A stretch of DNA of 64,000 nucleotides from Flavivirga jejuensis (GTDB taxonomy: Bacteria > Bacteroidota > Bacteroidia > Flavobacteriales > Flavobacteriaceae). The stretch lies in NCBI RefSeq assembly GCF_030540765.1, contig NZ_JAUOEL010000009.1, positions 124,001 to 188,000 of the forward strand, given 5' to 3'. Positions 35,562 through 44,267 of the stretch are shown piece after piece. The notes below the pieces were generated by a model that was not told the origin of the DNA, did no database searches, and saw only the letters and a program-made list of their open reading frames with translations. The position numbers and the translations under genes are program-made. Every line of letters begins with the position of its first letter. The first letter of the stretch is position 1.

Positions 35562-36391
35562 AAGCACTTTAAAGCTAATTTCTTTCCGAATACGTCCTTG
35601 TATTTAGTCCGCATATCGTCCTTGAGATGGAATAATATAAACTACTCAAGAATTTTTACTAGTCGCTAAACTAATAAGGCAATAATCTATCCTCATTGGA
35701 ATTGAGGGAATTATATATAATACTTTTAACTTGTACACCAATTTCTCAAGTGCAATCCTGCGGCTTGAACTAAAGAGTGCATACCTGCGGCTCTAAATGG
35801 ACATAATTTGTTTTCACAAACTAAACAATAAGCATTGACTTAAAGGATATAAGCATTACTCTTGATTAAAAGCATTATTTGCTATTGTAAATATAATTAA
35901 TAATCAAGACTTTAGCAGTATGTAATTGAAAAACTTTTGAACATGTTTTTAACATTATAAATTAACTGTAAAACAACTATTACAGTGGCTAACGTGTATA
36001 GTTCATTGCTTGGAAACTCCTATTCGGAATTTCTGTCGCTTCTGAACAAAGGGTTTTGTTTATTTTGCTAACTTAGTGATATCGCAACGAAACCATATAC
36101 GTATTCCAAGATCAAATCCTAATAAATTAGTTTTTTTATGCCGAATGCTGTTGAAGAACCACATAAGGCGTTCCTCGTTTAACCACTGCAAAGGACCTGT
36201 AATTCTAAAACACGTTATAGTTCTCCTCTTTCTCTATTTAAATATATTTATCACAAACTAAAGGAACACGTTAAACGAACAAAAATCCTAAAAAAACTAT
36301 TATATCTATCCCAAATCATTAATCATTTCTTCACCCACATTTAGAATTGAATCACTTCAAATCACATCAGTTACACTAAAATTAAAATAAG

Positions 36392-36421
36392 AGATTCCTG
36401 CCAAAGTTTATCTTGAGCGAA
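36392..36421 (+). repeat. 30-base dispersed repeat (copy 1)
   Basis: AGATTCCTGCCAAAGTTTAT followed by CTTGAGCGAA, identical to 42523-42552. The two copies stand in the same orientation on either side of the glycosyltransferase pair. Confidence 0.75.
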
Positions 36422-36487
36422 GCCAAAAGCGGGAATTTATTAAAAATCAGGGTTTTTAATTAGCACCATTACGCAACGAATAATAGT

Positions 36488-36604
36488 GAAAAAGAAAAAA
36501 AAGTAGTTCTCATTACTTTTGGCGTTAAAACAGCATCTAAAGAACTTAAAAAGAACGATTTCTTGATTAAAAGAAACTTTCGGGTTATCGATTTGACAAA
36601 ATAA
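36488..36604 (+). pseudogene. Possible C-terminal gene remnant
   Basis: An open stretch of 38 codons ending in TAA reads EKEKKVVLITFGVKTASKEL and KKNDFLIKRNFRVIDLTK. It has no start codon but shows protein-like composition. Not recognised; it may be the tail of a lost gene or chance. Confidence 0.25.
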
Positions 36605-36742
36605 CCACTGTAAATTTCACAACTCATTTTTAAATATTCTTAAAATTTTTGAAGTGGTAATTTATTACAAATAACCTTCCAAAACCTTTCATGTTTTTTA
36701 TAAAAATGTATCTTTAGGTACACGAACCCTTATTTAATTTAC

Positions 36743-37987
36743 ATGCGAATAGGTATTATTATTGGTAGAATTGGTGGCGTAGATGGCGTAGCACTTGAAA
36801 CCGAAAAATGGATAGAAGTATTAAAAAAATTAGGACATAAAGTCTTTATTATGTCTGGAGAATTCGAATCTTGGGATATGGATTATGAGCATGATTATCT
36901 CTTTCCTCCCTTATCCTTTTTTTCGGTTGAAGCCGAGTGGGGACAACGTAAAGCCTTTTATGAACCTGATAAAGACCCAGCCCCTTTACTAGATCATGTT
37001 GAAAATGCATCCAACATGATTTATAAAGCCATGCTTCAATGGGTTACAGATAAAAAAATAGACGCTATACTTTCAGAAAACGCTTCAGCACTCCCCTGTC
37101 ATTTATCTATGGGGGTTGCTATAAAAAAACTAATTAAAGATACTGGATTGCCTATAGTAACTCACGATCATGATTTTCATTGGGAACGCGGGCAGCGTTA
37201 TGTTTCAGTACACCCTGAAATTAACCAATATATAGATGATAATTTCCCGTTGTTACTACCCAATGTAAAACACGCAGTCATAAATACCTTTGGAGTAGAA
37301 ACCTTTAAAAACAGATTTAATATAGATGCTACTTTGGTACCTAATGTTATGGATTTTAATCGGGTTTACGGTGTTCCAACTCCAGAAAACCAGTTCTTCC
37401 TAAAAGATATAGGCATTACAGAAGACGAAATTGCATTATTACAAGTAACACGTATCGTTAGGCGTAAAGGTATTGAAACAGCAATCTCCTTAATTGATAA
37501 ACTAGATGATAAAAAACTAAAACTAGTTATTACTGGAAATAATAATGATGACGAAAATAAAGAATATTATAATGAATTAATTGATCAGATTCACGAACTA
37601 AATCTATCAAATCAAATCATATTTGCAGCGCACAAGGTACTAGATCATAAAGATTTATCTGATGTTTATGCACACGGTAGAGCCTGTACTTATTTTAGTA
37701 CTTATGAAGGTTTTGGAAATGCTTTTGTTGAAACTGTACTTGCAAAAAAACCCATATTTGTAAATAACTACAAGCCTGTATATATGCAAGACATTGGCAA
37801 TAAAGGGTTTGAAACAGTCATGATAGAAGACGGACATCTCACGACTAAAAGTGTTCAACAAATGTCAGACATCATATACAATCCAAAACGATGTTTAGAA
37901 ATTGGCGCATATAACTTTAACCTTGGTAAAAAATATTTCTCATTTGATGTCCTTGAAGAAAAATTAAATAACTTATTTACATTTTAA
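36743..37987 (+). CDS. GT-B glycosyltransferase (GT4-like)
   Basis: A 414-residue cytosolic glycosyltransferase. N-domain MRIGIIIGRIGGVDGVALET with the glycine-rich donor loop; PIVTHDHDFHWERGQRY near 140-157; C-domain LQVTRIVRRKGIETAISLID, KLVITGNNNDD and the nucleotide-sugar site YFSTYEGFGNAFVETVLAKK near 315-334 with the E-x7-E pattern. It has no signal or membrane helix. The motif HDFHWERG is shared with the next protein (HDFYWEGG), so the two belong to one unusual subgroup. The gap to the next gene is 11 bases. Product unknown. Confidence 0.85.
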   Translation: MRIGIIIGRIGGVDGVALETEKWIEVLKKLGHKVFIMSGEFESWDMDYEHDYLFPPLSFFSVEAEWGQRKAFYEPDKDPAPLLDHVENASNMIYKAMLQWVTDKKIDAILSENASALPCHLSMGVAIKKLIKDTGLPIVTHDHDFHWERGQRYVSVHPEINQYIDDNFPLLLPNVKHAVINTFGVETFKNRFNIDATLVPNVMDFNRVYGVPTPENQFFLKDIGITEDEIALLQVTRIVRRKGIETAISLIDKLDDKKLKLVITGNNNDDENKEYYNELIDQIHELNLSNQIIFAAHKVLDHKDLSDVYAHGRACTYFSTYEGFGNAFVETVLAKKPIFVNNYKPVYMQDIGNKGFETVMIEDGHLTTKSVQQMSDIIYNPKRCLEIGAYNFNLGKKYFSFDVLEEKLNNLFTF

Positions 37988-37998
37988 GAAACGAACAA

Positions 37999-40900
37999 AT
38001 GACTAAGACAGCGAAAATCACGAATATTTTAAATGAACTTAAAAATGAAAAAATAAACACCTGGTTTGATTTAGGTTTATTTATTGATAGATTTAAAGAA
38101 CAAAATTCAAAATCAGCCTTTAAAGGTGATGCACCGTCATTTGATGCTCATATTGAAAAAGGAGGCATTGCTTTTTTAACATTTTACTTCACTATAGATG
38201 GTATTACGGTAGAAACAGAAAAGTATGCCAAAACTTTTAAGAAGATTTACCCTAATATTCCCATTCATTTTATAGCAGGAGATATTAAACAAGAGGCCGA
38301 TGAATTAATTCCAAAAGACGCTTTTAAAAAAGTATTTCCAGAAATGGAAGCTTTTGATGCCTGGCCGTTATACGATGATTTCTTTAGAATAAAAATGGAA
38401 CGTGGTAGTGAAGCCTACAATAACCTTATTGGTAAGTTCTGGAAAGAGGTTTTAGTATTAGTAGAAAAATTGGGTCGTTATATTGAAGAAAATGATATTT
38501 CGCTGTTGTATTTAATCAATGTGTGCTCTAATCCTGGTAATGTTTCCTTGGCATTGGCTACCGTATTAATTTCAGAATATTTAGGAATTCCTGTCATTAA
38601 TAATAATCATGATTTTTATTGGGAAGGTGGTAATAGAAAAGTAGAAATTAAAAAGAAAGGCCTGAAAAAAGGGCCAAGAGATTTCTTTTTTCATAATGCC
38701 CATGTCGGGGAGTTTTTCTCAGTCATAGAAATGATTTACCCATGGGAAAGTCGGTCTTGGATGCATGTAAATATTAATAAAATTCAACAAAACCATCTAA
38801 TAGATATTAATGGTCATAACCCAGCCAATGTGGCGCTCATAGGAACAGCGGTAGATACCAAAATGCATCAAATGAGTAAGCGCGACATTATAAAAGCGTT
38901 TATGCAAGTGTCTACTATTTTTGCTAACAAAAAAGATACAATAACAGTTCATACAGCCGCACATCATACCGATAGTGAACGGTCATTAAAACCCATATTA
39001 TTAGGTTATAAAACCATTCGTAAATTTGATTTTGTAAACAACAATATTGTTTTCTTACAGCCTACACGGGTAATTAGCAGAAAATCTATCGAGCTTAATT
39101 TTAAATTGATTAAGCGCTTATTTTCTTATGATTCATTTGCCGAAAAATTCATCACAAATCCACAATTAAAACTATCCTTAATTGTTTCTGGACCTATCCC
39201 ACATGGTCAACAAAATTACTATCACGATTTAAAAAAAGATTTTAAAAAGTTCCTTAAGGCACTTCCAAAAACATTCAAATCAAGAGTCCTTCTTGGGTTT
39301 TTATTTAGTGAGTTCGATAAAAATGAATTTAAGAAAAAATATAAAAAGCCATTAGATATTGAGCAACTGTATGATGTGGCTTCCTTAATTTTATTACCAA
39401 GTCAAACCGAAGGCAGGGGCTTACCTATTATTGAAGCTGCAGCTTGTGGCACACCCATATTTTGTAGACAGTACGAACCAAGAGAAGTTTATGATGAAGT
39501 TATTGGTCGTCATTTAGATCAGTCTTTACGTTTAAACGTTTTAGAATTTAAAGGCTCTAAAATCCCTAAACGATTGGCGGAAAAAATATGTGATCATGTG
39601 TTTTATCCTCAAAACAGAATGGTTGATGTTACACATAATAGAAGCGTTATTAATAAGCGCTATAGTATAGAAGCATTGCAAAAAAACATGCAATATATTC
39701 TAGGTCGACTGCATTTGCAGTTAGGAGCTATTTCTAATACCGTTAACCCACAAGTGGTTAATTTATTAGAAGCATACAAAAATATGGTACATTTTGAAAA
39801 TGAAGACCTTCATGCTATACTTAATAAAAAAACGAGACATTACTTACCTGGTTATGGCAGATTGTCGTTTATGACGTATTTAAAATCTCTAATAGATCCT
39901 AGTTTTTTTAGAGTAGAAGAACAGCTCATAAAAGGAAAAGTAATGGGGTATGCCAGAATGATGGAAAATGACATTCCTGATTTAGTAAATACTAATCTTA
40001 ATTTAATCCACAAATATTATAATGCCATAGATGATATTTTTAAATATGTAGATGGAGAATTAACAATAAGACACGATCATGCCTTGGCATACAGGCATAG
40101 AAACAAAAAACAATATGCCTATCAAGCATTTACTTATCATGAGGTAACAGGTTTGGTTAATATGATTTATAGCGATGTTTTTAATCCAAAAAACCTACCA
40201 GATTTAACTTTGGCACCACAATTTTTTGCTGATTGGGAATTGGCATTATTTCAATTAACCAATAGTAAATTTTTAGGAATTGATGATCGAAAAATTTTAA
40301 CAAAAAAATTAAAAAACAATGTTCCTAAAGGGTACTTTCCTGGACGTTATATTAAGCATGAATTGGAATATTTTGTATTGCAACCTATTCGGGCACAACT
40401 TGAGCTTAAAATAGAAGAAGAACTTACTGCAGATGTCCTTAAAGAAAAAGGTAAAGAATTAGAAAAAGTCTATATTTTTATACACGAACCAAGAATCACA
40501 AAATGGTTTTCAAATGCCAATATTAAGGAGTATTTAGAAAGTGGAAAGGAACCTGAACTAGGGTTGTTATTTAAAACAGGCGTTGTTCAGATAATAAAAA
40601 CAAAACAATGGTCTGAAGGGGTTCATTTTCCACAAATGGGAGCCAAAGCAATTAAGATTTTACGAAACATTAAAGAATCTAACGGTTTTATAATTACCAA
40701 TGGCGAGTATGCGGCAATGATGACCGACATTATAGAAATAGATCATTTCCACATAGGAAAGGTACAGCATAGCATGACTGCTAAGATTATGGGAATCCCT
40801 AAGGATAGTGGTTTTATACAATTTGTACCAGCAGCAGTTAGAACCACTTTAGCATTTCCTACCCCCATACAAACAGCCAAAGATTTTGATAATGTTTTAA

Positions 40901-42183
40901 AAAGCAAACTATATAAAAAGCTTAAAAAAATACTTGGCGAAAAGGAATTGTTGCAACTTATATCTAAAGATGCTATTGAAAACGGCACCCCCATAGCGAA
41001 GCTGTTAGAGCAAATAAATGAAAACTTAAAAGACACTAAAACCGTTGAAAAAGTAACAGCGTCATTTGCTGGAGGCGTTTATGAAGATGGTTTACCTTGG
41101 AGCGGTGTATTAGCCGAAATTGATACCAAAAAAGATAACTGGAAGTTCGCAGCCCATATTGCCAAGAAAGAACCTAAAAATGTACCTGCCCTTATCAATG
41201 AGTATAAGAAGGCAAGTAAAAACCCGAATAAAATAGAGCTAGCCTGGAATGGAGGCTACATATTAAATCCAGAATTGGTTGGTAAACTAGGATTGCCAGA
41301 AACCTATATAGGCTCCCCTTTAGGTCTATTAATTATGAATAACACTGTGTTTTGTCCGCCACTTTTTAATAAACCAGCATTCATTATTTATAAAAATGGC
41401 GATGTAGATATTCGAAAGGTAAACAGCAAAGCAGGCTTTATTGTAAAAGGAAAACAAAACATCCTATTTGCTCCAAGCCACTATAATACACACAGCAATA
41501 CCGAACCTTGTTTTTACGATTTGTCTTATCCCGAAGAGACCATACAAGGTGATGGTCATGTTATTTTAAGAATAGCAGGCCATACGGTAAAGCAAATTAT
41601 TAAAACAAAAGCAAATGAAGTTGTGCCCGTTATTCCAGTGGGGATTACCTTGTCTATACCTTTAGAAGTGTTTGCTAATGGGGAATTTGAAGAAGGCATG
41701 CCATTAGATATTCAGTTATTAGAGCCAGAAACAAACCCTTACAAATGGGATGAGATATCGTATGCTATTGAAGCAGGACCGATGTTAATTGATGGTGGCA
41801 AGCAAATTTTAAATATGGAAGATGAAGGTTGGAAAACGGCTAACTCTATTAAAACACAAGCGGCCCGATTAGACTTTACAGATATGCGCGGTCCAAAAAT
41901 AGCTGTAGGTATTACTAAAGCGGGTAAACTTATGGTACTTATGGTAAACGGACGCATTAGAGAATCTGTTGGTGCTACCCATTTTGATATGGTAGATATT
42001 CTTTTAAAATACGGTATGGATAAAGCCATGGGCTTCGATCCTGGAGGTAGTAGCACCTTGGTTGTTGATGGTAACATTATGAATATTTCGCCATACAATA
42101 AAAACTACGAGAAAGATATTTACTCATTACCACCAGAACCGCGATTTGTTGCCAATGCCATTATGGGCTGGATTGAAGGATAA
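37999..42183 (+). CDS. Giant fusion: GT-B glycosyltransferase plus NAGPA-type phosphodiester glycosidase
   Basis: A 1394-residue protein with no signal peptide. About 50-570: GT-B glycosyltransferase with NNNHDFYWEGGN (201-212), FLQPTRVISRKSIEL (352-366) and the donor site LPSQTEGRGLPIIEAAACGT (466-485). About 580-820: mostly helical, unassigned, with a His/Arg-rich patch (RHDHALAYRHRNKKQ, 691-705). About 820-1010: unassigned, with MGAKAIKILRNIKESNGFII. About 1060-1394: phosphodiester glycosidase (NAGPA, PF09992-like) with AWNGGYIL (1082-1089), MVNGRI and the hallmark GFDPGGSSTLVVDG (1345-1358). NAGPA enzymes cut a sugar from a phosphodiester. Joining a transferase and a phosphodiester glycosidase suggests one protein that builds and edits a phospho-linked glycan. 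This is inference. No frameshift is needed to read it through. Confidence 0.85.
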   Translation: MTKTAKITNILNELKNEKINTWFDLGLFIDRFKEQNSKSAFKGDAPSFDAHIEKGGIAFLTFYFTIDGITVETEKYAKTFKKIYPNIPIHFIAGDIKQEADELIPKDAFKKVFPEMEAFDAWPLYDDFFRIKMERGSEAYNNLIGKFWKEVLVLVEKLGRYIEENDISLLYLINVCSNPGNVSLALATVLISEYLGIPVINNNHDFYWEGGNRKVEIKKKGLKKGPRDFFFHNAHVGEFFSVIEMIYPWESRSWMHVNINKIQQNHLIDINGHNPANVALIGTAVDTKMHQMSKRDIIKAFMQVSTIFANKKDTITVHTAAHHTDSERSLKPILLGYKTIRKFDFVNNNIVFLQPTRVISRKSIELNFKLIKRLFSYDSFAEKFITNPQLKLSLIVSGPIPHGQQNYYHDLKKDFKKFLKALPKTFKSRVLLGFLFSEFDKNEFKKKYKKPLDIEQLYDVASLILLPSQTEGRGLPIIEAAACGTPIFCRQYEPREVYDEVIGRHLDQSLRLNVLEFKGSKIPKRLAEKICDHVFYPQNRMVDVTHNRSVINKRYSIEALQKNMQYILGRLHLQLGAISNTVNPQVVNLLEAYKNMVHFENEDLHAILNKKTRHYLPGYGRLSFMTYLKSLIDPSFFRVEEQLIKGKVMGYARMMENDIPDLVNTNLNLIHKYYNAIDDIFKYVDGELTIRHDHALAYRHRNKKQYAYQAFTYHEVTGLVNMIYSDVFNPKNLPDLTLAPQFFADWELALFQLTNSKFLGIDDRKILTKKLKNNVPKGYFPGRYIKHELEYFVLQPIRAQLELKIEEELTADVLKEKGKELEKVYIFIHEPRITKWFSNANIKEYLESGKEPELGLLFKTGVVQIIKTKQWSEGVHFPQMGAKAIKILRNIKESNGFIITNGEYAAMMTDIIEIDHFHIGKVQHSMTAKIMGIPKDSGFIQFVPAAVRTTLAFPTPIQTAKDFDNVLKSKLYKKLKKILGEKELLQLISKDAIENGTPIAKLLEQINENLKDTKTVEKVTASFAGGVYEDGLPWSGVLAEIDTKKDNWKFAAHIAKKEPKNVPALINEYKKASKNPNKIELAWNGGYILNPELVGKLGLPETYIGSPLGLLIMNNTVFCPPLFNKPAFIIYKNGDVDIRKVNSKAGFIVKGKQNILFAPSHYNTHSNTEPCFYDLSYPEETIQGDGHVILRIAGHTVKQIIKTKANEVVPVIPVGITLSIPLEVFANGEFEEGMPLDIQLLEPETNPYKWDEISYAIEAGPMLIDGGKQILNMEDEGWKTANSIKTQAARLDFTDMRGPKIAVGITKAGKLMVLMVNGRIRESVGATHFDMVDILLKYGMDKAMGFDPGGSSTLVVDGNIMNISPYNKNYEKDIYSLPPEPRFVANAIMGWIEG

Positions 42184-42323
42184 GTTTCTTAACCTTAATT
42201 CTGAAATAAAAACTATAACACCAAAAGAGATGTGTCGGAACAGACTATTCTCAAAAAAGTATTTTCTTCACCATCTTAAATACTGAAGTACGTCAAATGG
42301 CATCGATTATACTAAGGTTAGCT

Positions 42324-42360
42324 AAACGAATCTATGGGCAGAAAGTCCATAGATTCGTTT
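42324..42360. repeat. Perfect 14-bp inverted repeat
   Basis: Arms AAACGAATCTATGG and CCATAGATTCGTTT with loop GCAGAAAGT. The loop resembles the GACTGAAAGTCTG core of the adjacent repeat family, so it may be a second, rearranged copy. Confidence 0.65.
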
Positions 42361-42363
42361 TGA

Positions 42364-42452
42364 CAGGCTGAAAGTCTGCTTCGTGAAATATCGAAATATA
42401 AAATAATAAACATTGTAAAATTGAATTCCTGTAAATTGGTGAAATTCGTGTC
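42364..42452 (+). repeat. Interspersed repeat, AGACTGAAAGTCT family (copy 2)
   Basis: Begins CAGGCTGAAAGTCTGCTTCG and ends GTAAATTGGTGAAATTCGTG followed by TC, the same order of modules as at 9415-9492. Confidence 0.65.
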
Positions 42453-42522
42453 AAAAGTTTTTAGAAGCTGAAAACGACATGCACTAAGGCATATAGTTAT
42501 AACTGCATTTGAAACCAATAAA

Positions 42523-42552
42523 AGATTCCTGCCAAAGTTTATCTTGAGCGAA
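42523..42552 (+). repeat. 30-base dispersed repeat (copy 2)
   Basis: Identical to 36392-36421 over 30 bases; the flanks differ. Confidence 0.75.
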
Positions 42553-42645
42553 AGAAAGGCAGAAATTTATTAAATTTGAAAATAATGTCCCCCTTTCTCA
42601 TTTAGCAAACGTCTTAACTATATAACAATTAAAAATATTATAATT

Positions 42646-42993
42646 ATGAAAGAATTTATGATGATTTTCGTGGGAGCAGATTACACCGATCTTGGTTTAT
42701 CTCCTGAAGAGCTTCAAAACAGAATGGGGAAATGGTTTTCCTGGAACGACAAAATGGAAAAAGCGGGTGTCCTTCGTGGAGGAAATGCTTTAACTCCTGC
42801 TATCCGACGTGTTGTTGGTGCAAACAGAACAGTAACAGATCTTACTTCGGCAGAAGTTAAAGAAATTGTTGGTGGTTACTATATAGTTGAGACGACCGAT
42901 TTTGATGCTGTTCAAAAAATTGCTGAAGATTATCCTGATTATGATCTGGGAGGTACTGTAGAAATTCGTGAAATCATGGTATTTGATCGTTAA
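42646..42993 (+). CDS. YCII/DGPF-domain protein
   Basis: A 115-residue protein opening MKEFMMIFVGADYTDLGLSP, then MEKAGVLRGGNAL and VGGYYIVETTDFDAVQKIAE with ending GGTVEIREIMVFDR. This is the YCII-related (DGPF) fold, a small dimeric alpha/beta domain. Genes of this type regularly accompany ECF42 sigma factors, as here, and may sense or modify a ligand for them; the mechanism is unknown. The stop and the next start overlap (TAATG), so expression is coupled. Confidence 0.88.
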   Translation: MKEFMMIFVGADYTDLGLSPEELQNRMGKWFSWNDKMEKAGVLRGGNALTPAIRRVVGANRTVTDLTSAEVKEIVGGYYIVETTDFDAVQKIAEDYPDYDLGGTVEIREIMVFDR

Positions 42994-44237
42994 TGGAAAC
43001 AAAACTTATAGACCATTTATTCCGCTACCATAGCGGAAAAATGGTCTCCGTTTTAACTCGAATTTTTGGACTTTCTCATCTTAGTATCATTGAAGATGCT
43101 GTTCAGGATACTTTTATAAAAGCAAGTATTTCTTGGCGTACCAAACACCCCGATAACCCTGAAGCGTGGTTAACTAAAGCTGCTAAAAATAGAGTTTTAG
43201 ATATTTTCAGGAAACTGAATACCGAAAAAAAACACCTACCTAATATTATTTATGGCACCAATGCCATTGCAATACACGAACTCTTTTTAGATACCGAAAT
43301 TGAGGATGCCCAACTTCGTATGATCTTTACAGCCTGCCATCCAAAATTAGATCCTAGAGATCGCATTTCGTTTGCTTTAAAAACGGTTTCGGGGTTTAGT
43401 ATTAAAGAAATCTCTTCTGCTTTACTAACAAAAGAAGACAGTATAAAAAAACGACTTACTCGTGCTCGAAAAGCCATACAACAATCCCAATTAAAATTCC
43501 AAATTCCACAAGGAGACTTATTACCTCAGCGCTTAGAAAGTGTCATGGAAGTACTATATCTCATTTTTAATGAGGGCTTTCATTCCAATAAAGAAGAAAC
43601 ACTTGTACGCAAAGAATTGTGTGGAGAAGCCATGCGTTTATGCAAAATGCTTCTAAAAAACAAACATACACGTACACCAGAAGTTTACGCCTTATTTGCG
43701 TTAATGTGTTTTCATTCGGCACGTATCGAAGCTAAAACGAATGCTGAGAATGAGTTATTGGATTTAAAAAACCAAGATAGGAGCCTATGGCATTTCCCTT
43801 TAATAAAGCTAGGAAACACCATGATGAATAAAGCTGTTGACACATCCACATTTTCTTGTTACCATTATGAAGCGGCTATTGCTGCTGAACATTTACGAGC
43901 CCCTCGTTTTGAAGATACTAATTGGAATAAAGTACTTCATTGGTATGAATGTCTTCATGCCATCCAACCCATGCCAACACATCTATTAACTATGGCAGTT
44001 GTTTGTTTACAAAACAAAGACTACAAAACGTCTAAAAAATATCTTAGCCAAATTAAACCAGACAATTTCTCCCAAAGAGCATATTTATACTATGGTACTT
44101 TATCAGATTACTATTACGCTACAAACAACCACAAAGAAGCCATTAAGAATATTGATTATGCTATAAACAAGGTAAACAATAAACTCGAAAAAAGCTATCT
44201 GCAAAAAAAGAAATCGGAGTTACTATCTAAAAACTAA
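42993..44237 (+). CDS. RNA polymerase sigma factor, ECF42 type with C-terminal TPR-like domain
   Basis: A 414-residue sigma factor: sigma-2 region (about 10-75: SIIEDAVQDTFIKASISW...), sigma-4 helix-turn-helix (about 110-165: FALKTVSGFSIKEISSALLT) and a long C-terminal DUF6596/TPR-like region (about 185-414) with VLYLIFNEGFHSN. The extended C-terminus is diagnostic of the ECF42 group, which lacks a classic anti-sigma factor and instead uses its C-terminal domain for control. Coupled to the YCII gene. Target promoters cannot be given. Confidence 0.9.
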   Translation: METKLIDHLFRYHSGKMVSVLTRIFGLSHLSIIEDAVQDTFIKASISWRTKHPDNPEAWLTKAAKNRVLDIFRKLNTEKKHLPNIIYGTNAIAIHELFLDTEIEDAQLRMIFTACHPKLDPRDRISFALKTVSGFSIKEISSALLTKEDSIKKRLTRARKAIQQSQLKFQIPQGDLLPQRLESVMEVLYLIFNEGFHSNKEETLVRKELCGEAMRLCKMLLKNKHTRTPEVYALFALMCFHSARIEAKTNAENELLDLKNQDRSLWHFPLIKLGNTMMNKAVDTSTFSCYHYEAAIAAEHLRAPRFEDTNWNKVLHWYECLHAIQPMPTHLLTMAVVCLQNKDYKTSKKYLSQIKPDNFSQRAYLYYGTLSDYYYATNNHKEAIKNIDYAINKVNNKLEKSYLQKKKSELLSKN

Positions 44238-44267
44238 TCTTTTATATTTTATAAATTTAGTCTCGTA

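Larger units (their letters stand above)
35455..36742. other. Long gene-poor region between HNH pair and glycosyltransferases
   Basis: About 1.3 kb without a convincing gene. It holds a hairpin terminator (35532-35561), a GTGGCTAACG motif at 35984-35993 that is the inverse of CGTTAGCCAC at 34844-34853 upstream of the HNH gene, a copy of a 30-base dispersed repeat (36392-36421) and a short in-frame coding remnant (36488-36604). The mix of repeats and remnants looks like a site of past insertion and decay. Confidence 0.6.
42184..42645. other. Repeat-rich spacer downstream of the glycosyltransferase pair
   Basis: No gene seen. Contains a perfect 14-bp hairpin (AAACGAATCTATGG at 42324-42337 and its inverse at 42347-42360, 9-base loop), a copy of the AGACTGAAAGTCT family (42364-42452) and copy 2 of the 30-base repeat (42523-42552). 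The hairpin could end the upstream transcript but has only four T residues after it. Confidence 0.6.

Noticed and set aside
35519-35640. Minus-strand fragment containing MRTKYKDVFGKKLALKC
   Set aside because: It runs through the terminator hairpin and has a stop shortly upstream; could be a remnant but cannot be supported.
34844-35993. Integron attC sites around the HNH cassette
   Set aside because: CGTTAGCCAC and its inverse do not fit the GTTRRRY/RYYYAAC consensus well and no integrase was found.
36076-36261. Plus-strand reading frame of 61 codons in the gene-poor region
   Set aside because: Chance frame in A/T-rich DNA; no motif, poor codon pattern and no gene-like context.
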